Below are positions 1-5,972 of a DNA stretch of 9,597 nucleotides, in pieces (position 1 is the first letter of the stretch; each line of letters begins with the position of its first letter). Under the pieces are notes generated by a model. That model was not told the DNA's origin, searched no databases, and saw only the letters and a program-made list of their open reading frames with translations. Source of the stretch: Acidimicrobiia bacterium (lineage in GTDB: Bacteria > Actinomycetota > Acidimicrobiia > Acidimicrobiales > Ilumatobacteraceae); contig JAUHYJ010000098.1 in assembly GCA_030425785.1 (NCBI GenBank), forward strand, positions 1 to 9,597, read 5' to 3'. The position numbers and the translations under genes were made by a program.

Positions 1-1439
1 TCGGCGTTCGCCGTGCAGGACACGGCGAGGGTCGCTGCCGCCCGCAGGTTCAACGTGACGTCGAGCCCCGCCACGATGCGTGCCGCGTGCAGACCGCTCG
101 CGTCCCAGTCGAACATGACGTCGATCGACGGGTCGATGCCGCCGTCGACCGACGACGTGAGCCTGGCCGCGGTACCGCAGCCGAGGCTGTCGTTGTAGGC
201 GGTCGTGCCCATCGGCTGCGACTGCGTCAGACGGCCTTCGGCACCCGACAGCGGTGCGGTGAACGCGAACGATCCGGCCGGGACGGCGTCGGCGAGCCGG
301 GCGCGCTCGGCGCTGACGACGAGCGTCCCATCCGGCCCCGGCGTGATGGACGTGACCCGCCGGAGCAGACCCGAGGGTGCGTCGGGACCCGGTTCGGCGA
401 CCAGGATCGAGCCGATCTCGACGTCGGCGTCGGCCGTGAGCGCCAATTCGATGGTCTCGTCGTCGTCCGGCGCACCGTCGATCGACACGATCTGTTCGTT
501 GCCGATCGCCACGGTCTCGTCGGCGATCGTCGGTGCCGTCGTGCCGGCCGGCGCCAACAGGTAGCCCACGACGTCGGCGATCAGATGAGCGTCGCCCGCG
601 TAGTTGTACAAGCTGACCTCGCCGCCCGCGCCCACCGGTGCGAGCACCAGGTTCGGGATCGTCTGTCCGGCGACCATGTTGAGCGACGACGCCGTCGGCA
701 TCGGCTCGCCGGTCGGCCACGTCGTCACGTAGGACGGCGCTGTCGGTTCGGTCACGGTGACGTTGAGCAGTACGGCGGTGACGCCGTCGTCCGGGACCCC
801 GCCGACGCCGGTGACGTCCAGCTCCACACTGCGGTCCTCGCCGACCGGACCCAGGTGCCCGCCCGTGCCGTCGCGCGTGTCCAGCAATCGGGCTGGGGTG
901 ACGGTGGTCAACTCGGACGCGGCCGGGATCCAGCCGGTGACGTCGGCGACGAGGTGGGCGTCGCCGGCGTAGTTGTAGAGCGACACGCGGCCGCCGTCGC
1001 CGACCTTGGCGACGACGAGGTTCGCGAACACCTCGCCGGGCAGCGCATTCAGCGACGAGGCGGTCGGGCGTGGCTGACCCGACGGCCAGACCGTGATGAA
1101 GGTGGGAGCGGTCGGCGACACGATCGTGACGTTCAGTACGACGCCACCGACACCGGTCGATGGGACGCCGCCTCGTCCGACGACGTCGAGCTCGACGACG
1201 CCCTCCGGGCCGAGCGGGACGGCGTCGGGGACGCCCAGGGGCTCGCGAGTGTCCAGCACTCGTGCCGGCGTCACCGGGACGATCGCCGCGACGCCGTCCG
1301 GTGCGCTCGCGGCCATCGCCGGCGCGGCGCCTTGGCGCGCGTCGATCGTGACCCCGATGGAGGTGAACAGTGCGGCGGCGGCGAGCAGTGCCGTGGCCGC
1401 GTTGGCGCGGCCGTGTCGCCGCCGTCCGATTTCCCGCAT
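1..1439 (-). CDS. Secreted protein with two R-V/L-L-DTR repeat domains (partial, C-terminus off window)
   Basis: The minus-strand frame is open from an ATG at 1439 to base 1 with no stop, giving 479 residues of a longer protein. The N-terminus is a likely Sec signal peptide: a basic stretch with R6-R8, a hydrophobic core at about residues 14-30, and a possible cleavage after A-M-A near residue 43. Two tandem domains follow, starting at PARVLDTR (58) and PARLLDTR (182), period 124 residues. Each ends with SLYNYAGDAHL-x-ADV-x-G. After a short linker, residues 300-479 form a beta-rich, acidic region I cannot assign (motifs include GSILVAEPG and DAVPAGSFAF), with cysteines C421 and C475. The repeat type is common in actinobacterial secreted proteins, often beside an enzymatic module, but no catalytic domain is visible here. 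Its role is unknown; adhesion or envelope binding is a guess. It is divergent from the BTAD regulator gene 43 bases away. No Shine-Dalgarno sequence precedes the ATG. Confidence 0.85.
   Translation of the reverse strand, partial: MREIGRRRHGRANAATALLAAAALFTSIGVTIDARQGAAPAMAASAPDGVAAIVPVTPARVLDTREPLGVPDAVPLGPEGVVELDVVGRGGVPSTGVGGVVLNVTIVSPTAPTFITVWPSGQPRPTASSLNALPGEVFANLVVAKVGDGGRVSLYNYAGDAHLVADVTGWIPAASELTTVTPARLLDTRDGTGGHLGPVGEDRSVELDVTGVGGVPDDGVTAVLLNVTVTEPTAPSYVTTWPTGEPMPTASSLNMVAGQTIPNLVLAPVGAGGEVSLYNYAGDAHLIADVVGYLLAPAGTTAPTIADETVAIGNEQIVSIDGAPDDDETIELALTADADVEIGSILVAEPGPDAPSGLLRRVTSITPGPDGTLVVSAERARLADAVPAGSFAFTAPLSGAEGRLTQSQPMGTTAYNDSLGCGTAARLTSSVDGGIDPSIDVMFDWDASGLHAARIVAGLDVTLNLRAAATLAVSCTANA
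555..896 (-). repeat. Second R-L-L-DTR repeat domain of the left-edge secreted protein
   Basis: This stretch encodes residues 182-295. It opens with PARLLDTRDGTGG, continues through LNVTVTEPTAPSYVTTWP and TASSLNM, and closes with SLYNYAGDAHLIADVVGYL. The DTRDGTGG form is closer to the usual family consensus than the DTREPLG of the first copy. Confidence 0.8.
924..1268 (-). repeat. First R-V-L-DTR repeat domain of the left-edge secreted protein
   Basis: This stretch encodes residues 58-172. It opens with PARVLDTRE, has a central LNVT strand followed by ITVWPSG and TASSLN, and closes with SLYNYAGDAHLVADVTGW. It aligns without large gaps with the next unit. The two copies are also recognisable at DNA level around the SLYNYAGD codons, so they arose by intragenic duplication, but they have diverged too far to look recent. 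Confidence 0.8.
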
Positions 1440-1482
1440 CCCGACAGTCGACCAGACGTGACTTATGTGCTACTTAAGCCAC
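1440..1482. promoter_or_regulatory. Divergent promoter region with an 11-base-period direct repeat
   Basis: This 43-base gap separates the start codons of the secreted protein (minus) and the BTAD regulator (plus). It is conspicuously AT-richer than its surroundings at 1461-1484. ACTTA occurs at 1461-1465 and again at 1472-1476, and allowing one free position the match extends to ACTTANG, period 11 bases. SARP-type winged helices of the OmpR fold are known to bind direct heptamer repeats spaced 11 bases apart, so this could be an autoregulatory site. A weak -10-like TACTTA at 1471-1476 would put transcription near the ATG at 1483 (leaderless). No Shine-Dalgarno sequence is visible for either gene. 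Function is inferred from position and spacing only. Confidence 0.4.
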
Positions 1483-4425
1483 ATGTCGGTGGACCGCTCG
1501 CCGCGCCTCAGCGTCCTCGGGACGGTCCGCCTGCACGTCGGGGACACGTCGTTCGCCGTACCCGGCCGTCTCAAGCAGCGACTGCTGTCGCGCCTCGCAC
1601 TGACCCCCGATGTCGACGTCGGGGCCGACGCGCTGATCGATGCGCTGTGGGGCGATCACCCGCCGCGCACGGCGCGTTCGTCACTCCACGTGCACCTCAG
1701 CCATCTCCGCGACCGCCTCCGGTCGGCCGGGTTCGATCGTCTGGTGGAGACCTCGCCCGACGGCTACCGGCTCGCGCTCGATCGCCACTCGATCGATGCC
1801 TGGCGTTTCGAGGCGTTGGTGCTCGAGGGGCGCGCGGCGGTCGGGGCCGGGCAGGCCCGCCGGGCTCGTGACCTGTTGCAGGATGCACTCGAGCTCTGGG
1901 GTGAGCCGTTCGCCGAGCTCGCCGATCTGCCGGTCGCGCTGTCCGAGCGACATCGATTGACCGCTCACCACGAGATCGCGTGCGACGAGTTGCTCGAGAC
2001 CCTGCTCCAGTTGGGTGAGTTCGGCCGGGCCATCCCGCTGGCGACGTCGACCCTGGCGACGCGGCCTGTTCGCGAGCGGCCCTACGTCCTGCTCATGCGG
2101 ATGTACCTCGCGAGGTCCGAGCGCGCGCGAGCGCTCGAGGTCTACCGCGTGGCGACGTCGGTGCTCGTCGACGAGATGGGGGCGGCGCTGTCCGACGAGA
2201 TCCGGGCGCTCGCCGACCGAGCCGCCGGCGCGGCCGCGTCCGGGCCGCTCGAGCAGCCCCGCCGCATCAGCGTCGACATCACGGCGAGCGCGACCCTGCA
2301 CGTGCCGGTCGATGCCTCGATCGCTCCGCTGCTCGAGTCGATCTCGGCCGATGCCGACGCGGCGTGGCGACGGGTCGCTCACGTTCGGCTCTCGCCGGGC
2401 GGTGCGACACCACTCGCGCCGCTGCTCGACCTGCTCGGTCTCGCTGCGCCGCGCCGGTTCGGTCGCGACGGTGATCTCCGCCGGTTCTACGCCTCGATCA
2501 CCGATCGGCTCGTGGCGACGTACTCGGCGTCGCCCGTCCTCGTGATCGAAGGGTTCGAGCACGCCGACGACCTCGTCGCCGGCTACCTGCGATTCGCACT
2601 CGCTCGGCCCGGTCCCGATCCGTTCACGGCGATCCTGCTCGACGCCGGCACGGCGGGGACCGCACCGTGGATCGCGGACGTGTGCCCCGAGCGGGCCGCG
2701 CCGCCCCTTGCGGTCGTGCCCTCGCTCGACGCGCAGCTCGCGAGGCTGAACGCCGACGAGATGATGATGCTCGAGCTCATCGCCACCGCCGATCGACCGG
2801 TGGCCGTCGACGTGGTCGCCGTCGCGAGCGACCTGGCGGTCTCGCGCTCCGGTGAGGTGCTCGAGCGGCTCGCCGGACGCAGCCTCGTCGCGCTGGACGA
2901 TCGGGGTCGCGTCGACCTCGTCGCCACGGCGGTGGCCGAGCAGATCACCGCCGACCTCGGAGATGATCTGGCGTCCCGGCACCTCGCACTGGCGGGTGCG
3001 TTCGCGCGTCGGCGCCGCGGTCGTGGTCTGCCCGGGGCTGACGAGGCGCGGCACCGGGTCGCCGCCCTGCCGGTGTCCGACGACCCGCACGTGTGGCAGG
3101 TCGTCCGGGAAGCCGCGCGCGAGCTCGATCGCGTCGGCCGCCACCGCGAGCTGGTCCGGCTCGGAGCGGCGCTGTCGATCGACTGGCCGGACGATCTGGA
3201 CGCGATCGTGACGTCGGTGTTCGTGGGGCGCGCGCACCTGCGCGTCGGTGATGCGAGCGAGGGCCACCGGCTGCTCATGCGGGCCGCGGCCGAGCTGCGG
3301 TCGCAGGGCGCGGCGGTCGAGTTCGCCGATGCCGTGCGATTCCTCGCCGAGGGCCGTTCGCCCCAGCGCACCGACGAGACGTTGCGCACGCTCGTGCAGG
3401 AGGCGCTGACCACCATCGGCCCGGCGCCGACCACCACGCGAATCCAGCTGATGACCCATCGTGCGAGCCATCGGTTCCTGGTCGACCCGATCGAGGCAGC
3501 ATCGCTCGGGCGAGCCTGCCGGGACGCGGCGCGCGGCGCGGCGCCGGAGGTCGAGGCCCGCGCCGTCACCGGCTACATCCAGACGCTCATGCGTCCCGAC
3601 ATGGTCGCCGATCGGCGGCAGCTCGCGCTCGAGGCCCAACAGCTCGCTCGCCGGGCAGGCTCGACCGAGATCCTGGTGCTGGCGCTCACCTACGAGGCCA
3701 TGACGCTGGTCGAGCTGGGTCGGCCACGCGAGGCGATCCCGCCGCTGCAGTACGCAGATGCGCTCGCGGCCGAGGCCGGTGAGCCGAGAATGCACTGGTG
3801 GGCCGCGGCGTGGCGGGCCCTGGTCGACGTCGTACTCGGCGACACGCTCGATGTCGAGGACCGCTGTCGTGACGCCTACGAACGGTGGCCGTCGGCGACC
3901 GAGAGCGACCCGTTCGAGTGCTTCGCGAGCCAGATCGCGATGCTGCGATTCCTCGCCGGACGCGGCGCGGAGCTCACACCGGTGCTCGACGACCTCGTCG
4001 ACGGCCCGGCCGCCGATTCGTACCTCGGCCCTGCGGCGCTGGCGTTCGCGCAGGCGGGTCTCGACCGACGGGCACTCGATGTGCTCGACCGCCTGCTCGT
4101 GACGGCCGAGCACTCGCGCTGCGCCGACATCCGCACGCCGATGTCGCTCGCGCTCGGTGCCGAGGCCGCCGGACTGCTCGGTGCCCGACGGGCCGGTCGC
4201 CGACTGGCCGAGCTGATCGCGCCCGTGGTCACTGCGCACGTCGTCCTGAACATCTGGGGCGGTGGAGGCTTCTACTGGGGCTCGCTCCACCATGCGCACG
4301 CCGTAGCGCTCCGGCTCGCCGGGCGCCGGCCGGCCGCGATCTCGGCACGCGACCTGGCCGTGGCCGCGCACGACCGTGCCGAGGTGCCGATCTTCCTGGC
4401 GCGCTCCGAGGCGCTGCCGGTGTGA
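1483..4425 (+). CDS. AfsR/SARP-like BTAD transcriptional regulator with P-loop-less STAND-like region
   Basis: Probable DNA-binding transcriptional regulator of 980 residues. Residues 8-98 form an OmpR-type winged helix (LSVLGTVRL at the start, ALIDALWGD, then HLSHLRDRL and DGYRLAL). Residues 103-246 form a bacterial transcriptional activation domain beginning HSIDAWRFEAL. The middle resembles a STAND ATPase: a Walker-B-like strand VLVIEGFEHADD lies at 352-363 and a winged-helix-like segment at about 420-515. However, no GxxGxGKT/S Walker A motif is seen where it should be (about 262-285), and the Walker B position reads E-G rather than D-D. Residues 530-980 are alpha-helical, TPR-like, without a C-terminal LuxR HTH. 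I chose ATG 1483 because homology starts nine residues later; ATG 1465 is in frame and would add six residues. Neither has a Shine-Dalgarno sequence. The target is unknown; autoregulation and control of the divergent exoprotein are plausible. The stop lies one base from the convergent menH stop. Confidence 0.88.
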   Translation: MSVDRSPRLSVLGTVRLHVGDTSFAVPGRLKQRLLSRLALTPDVDVGADALIDALWGDHPPRTARSSLHVHLSHLRDRLRSAGFDRLVETSPDGYRLALDRHSIDAWRFEALVLEGRAAVGAGQARRARDLLQDALELWGEPFAELADLPVALSERHRLTAHHEIACDELLETLLQLGEFGRAIPLATSTLATRPVRERPYVLLMRMYLARSERARALEVYRVATSVLVDEMGAALSDEIRALADRAAGAAASGPLEQPRRISVDITASATLHVPVDASIAPLLESISADADAAWRRVAHVRLSPGGATPLAPLLDLLGLAAPRRFGRDGDLRRFYASITDRLVATYSASPVLVIEGFEHADDLVAGYLRFALARPGPDPFTAILLDAGTAGTAPWIADVCPERAAPPLAVVPSLDAQLARLNADEMMMLELIATADRPVAVDVVAVASDLAVSRSGEVLERLAGRSLVALDDRGRVDLVATAVAEQITADLGDDLASRHLALAGAFARRRRGRGLPGADEARHRVAALPVSDDPHVWQVVREAARELDRVGRHRELVRLGAALSIDWPDDLDAIVTSVFVGRAHLRVGDASEGHRLLMRAAAELRSQGAAVEFADAVRFLAEGRSPQRTDETLRTLVQEALTTIGPAPTTTRIQLMTHRASHRFLVDPIEAASLGRACRDAARGAAPEVEARAVTGYIQTLMRPDMVADRRQLALEAQQLARRAGSTEILVLALTYEAMTLVELGRPREAIPPLQYADALAAEAGEPRMHWWAAAWRALVDVVLGDTLDVEDRCRDAYERWPSATESDPFECFASQIAMLRFLAGRGAELTPVLDDLVDGPAADSYLGPAALAFAQAGLDRRALDVLDRLLVTAEHSRCADIRTPMSLALGAEAAGLLGARRAGRRLAELIAPVVTAHVVLNIWGGGGFYWGSLHHAHAVALRLAGRRPAAISARDLAVAAHDRAEVPIFLARSEALPV

Positions 4426-4433
4426 CTCAGCGC
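4411..4433. terminator. Hairpin spanning both stop codons of convergent genes
   Basis: GCGCTG at 4411-4416 and CAGCGC at 4428-4433 are perfect inverted copies separated by 11 bases, and the loop contains the regulator's TGA plus the first base of the menH stop. The stem is symmetrical, so it could form in both transcripts. There is no U tract on either side, and the stem is only six pairs, so the role as a bidirectional terminator is tentative. Confidence 0.3.
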
Positions 4434-5197
4434 TCGCTCGACGCCCACCAGCCGTCGACGAGGGCGGCCACCTGGTCGGATCGTTCGGTGTGAGCGGCGT
4501 GCCCAGCACCGTCGACGACCGCGAGCTCGCCCTGGGGGAGTCCGGCCACCAGGCGTTCGCCGATCTCCCGGAACTTCGTGTCGAGCTCGCCGGCGATCAC
4601 GAGCGTCGGCACGCGGATGGCGCCGAGCCGGTCCCAGAGCGAGGCCTGAGCGCCGGTGCCGGCGGTTCGCAGACTGTGCGCGAGGCCGGCGGCGGTGTTG
4701 CGGCGACGGTGCTCGACGTCCGCCAGTTGGCGGGGGAGGGTTGCGAACAACGGGGCGTCGAGCCACTCGTCGATGAACCGCTCCACGCCGATCGCTTCGA
4801 TCCGGCGGGCTCGGTCGTCGTCGAGCCGCCGCCGGCCGATGCGCTCGGCCTCGTCATCGAGCCCGGCCGTGGCACCGATCAGCACGAGCCGCTCGACCGG
4901 CGACTCGTCGAGCAGGGCGACGTGGAGTGCGACCCGGCCGCCCATCGAGTAGCCGACGAAGGTGGCAGGCCCCGTGATCGCTGCGAGCTCGGCGGCGGCG
5001 TCGTCGATGCCGCCGCCGTCGTGGGCGCTGAGCCCGTGCCCCGGCAGATCGGGCAGCACGAGCGTTGGCCGACGCCCGCGCTCGGCCCGACGGCCTGCGA
5101 TCGCGTGGGCGATGCGGTGCCCGTGGTGGTGCGTCTGGGTGAACCCGTGCAGGACGACGAGCCGGTCAGCGGCCGGCGGGTCAGATGTCGCAGGCAT
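4427..5197 (-). CDS. menH: 2-succinyl-6-hydroxy-2,4-cyclohexadiene-1-carboxylate synthase (MenH)
   Basis: Cytoplasmic alpha/beta hydrolase of 256 residues that, as MenH, eliminates pyruvate from SEPHCHC to give SHCHC in menaquinone synthesis. The oxyanion region LHGFTQT is at 16-22, the DLPGHGLS loop at 50-57, the nucleophile elbow GYSMGGR at 82-88 (Ser84), the acid GELD at 203-206 (Asp206), and the base GAGHAAH with His233. The HGFTQT and GYSMGGR combination is typical of MenH within this large superfamily, and length is normal. Proximity to menD supports the call. ATG 5197 leaves a normal short leader before the first strand; an in-frame ATG at 5218 would add seven residues. Either start overlaps the end of the upstream oxidoreductase gene (17 bases for 5197) and neither has a clear Shine-Dalgarno sequence, suggesting translational coupling. 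Another hydrolase activity cannot be ruled out from sequence alone. Confidence 0.85.
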   Translation of the reverse strand: MPATSDPPAADRLVVLHGFTQTHHHGHRIAHAIAGRRAERGRRPTLVLPDLPGHGLSAHDGGGIDDAAAELAAITGPATFVGYSMGGRVALHVALLDESPVERLVLIGATAGLDDEAERIGRRRLDDDRARRIEAIGVERFIDEWLDAPLFATLPRQLADVEHRRRNTAAGLAHSLRTAGTGAQASLWDRLGAIRVPTLVIAGELDTKFREIGERLVAGLPQGELAVVDGAGHAAHTERSDQVAALVDGWWASSER

Positions 5198-5939
5198 CGT
5201 CGTCGCAGGTGCCGGCATCAGGCGCGGCCGCACCGACGGCCGCTCGCTCGGCGATCTGCGTCTCGGCAAGGCGCCGCAGGACGTTCACGAACGTCTCGGT
5301 GTCCTGCGCGCCGGGGATCGCCCACCGGCCGTCGATGACGAACGTCGGCACGGCGGAGATGCCGTGGTCGGCCGCCTGCTCGAGGTACTCGGCGACCTCG
5401 CTGCGGCCGGCGTCGCTCGCCAGGAACCCGAGCACCTGCTCGCGGTCGGCGCCGAGCTCGGCGGCACAGTCCGCGAGGGTCTCGGGCAGCCCGATGTCGA
5501 GCCCGTCGACGAAGTACGCCTGCAGCAGCCGTTCCTTCAACGCGACCTGGTCGAGCCCGCTCTCGGGTTGTTCGGCCCACCAGAGCAGGCGGTGCGCCAG
5601 CAGGGTGTTGGCGCGCAGCGCGCGCTCCATCCGGAAACCGAGCCCTTCGCCGGCGGCGGCGTCGGTGACCCGGTCGATGATCGCCCTGGCCTGCTCGGGT
5701 CCGCCGAACTTGCGGGCGTACGCATCGAACACCGGGCCCGACTTCCCGGGCGACGCCGTCGGGTCGAGCTGGTAGGGCCGGTAGACGACGTCGAGGTCGA
5801 TCTCACCGTCGAGCCCGGTGGCGGCCCGCTCGAAGCGCCGCTTGCCGATGTAGCACCACGGACACACGACGTCGGACCAGATCTCGACGCGCAGGGTCGG
5901 GGTGTCGGTCGTCGGGGCGGAATCGTCGGTGACCGTCAT
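5181..5939 (-). CDS. FrnE-like DsbA-family dithiol oxidoreductase with CPWC and CX4C motifs
   Basis: Thioredoxin-fold protein of 252 residues, probably cytoplasmic because there is no signal peptide or membrane segment. It starts with a beta strand VEIWSDVVCPWCYIG whose active-site CPWC is at 26-29. A long helical insertion follows, and the cis-proline loop GISAVPTFVIDG places Pro198 next to the active site. This layout is that of the FrnE / 2-hydroxychromene-2-carboxylate isomerase branch of DsbA. The C-terminal tail carries a second pair, C245 and C250 (CX4C); Deinococcus radiodurans FrnE is known for a comparable tail CX4C alongside its CXXC. The likely role is thiol-disulfide exchange, possibly in oxidative stress; the substrate is unknown. 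ATG 5939 was chosen because a TACGAT hexamer lies six bases upstream (leaderless start) and the domain begins 16 residues in. An upstream start at 6056 would invade menD. The gene is first in an operon with menH. Confidence 0.88.
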   Translation of the reverse strand: MTVTDDSAPTTDTPTLRVEIWSDVVCPWCYIGKRRFERAATGLDGEIDLDVVYRPYQLDPTASPGKSGPVFDAYARKFGGPEQARAIIDRVTDAAAGEGLGFRMERALRANTLLAHRLLWWAEQPESGLDQVALKERLLQAYFVDGLDIGLPETLADCAAELGADREQVLGFLASDAGRSEVAEYLEQAADHGISAVPTFVIDGRWAIPGAQDTETFVNVLRRLAETQIAERAAVGAAAPDAGTCDDDACDI

Positions 5940-5972
5940 GGAACCATCGTACGACCCGTATCGTCGGGGCCC
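5940..5972. promoter_or_regulatory. Divergent promoter region, frnE-like/menH versus menD operon
   Basis: The two ATGs are 33 bases apart. On the minus strand TACGAT (bases 5951 down to 5946) sits six bases before the oxidoreductase ATG. On the plus strand TATCGT (5959-5964) sits eight bases before the menD ATG. Both fit the actinobacterial TANNNT -10 pattern, and both spacings predict transcription starting at or within two bases of the start codon, i.e. leaderless mRNAs. I see no good -35 hexamer for either; these would have to lie in or near the opposite gene's first codons. No Shine-Dalgarno sequence fits in the gap. Confidence 0.45.

Noticed and set aside
1465..1484. ATGTG...CACAT inverted repeat around the regulator start
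   Set aside because: The arms are only five bases and the inner ten bases are not complementary, so the 11-base direct repeat is the better explanation of this stretch.
87..1871. A 594-codon plus-strand open frame across the left-edge secreted gene and the divergent promoter
   Set aside because: It is low-complexity and Arg-rich, crosses into the regulator in another frame, and opposes a frame encoding two well-formed repeat domains and a signal peptide.
1480..4425. Many CTCGAG-containing heptamers resembling SARP-binding TCGAGC sites inside the regulator gene
   Set aside because: They fall on Leu-Glu codons (CTC GAG) in frame and have no consistent 11- or 22-base spacing; codon usage explains them.
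1681..4509. A 942-codon minus-strand open frame antisense to the BTAD regulator
   Set aside because: Its translation is Arg/Asp/Gly/His-rich with no recognisable domain, while the plus strand encodes clear winged-helix and BTAD domains. Long antisense frames are expected at this GC content.
4962..5972. Upstream in-frame extension of menD by 337 codons
   Set aside because: The extension is antisense to the FrnE-like and menH genes and shows no domain; MenD homology begins right at the ATG at 5973.
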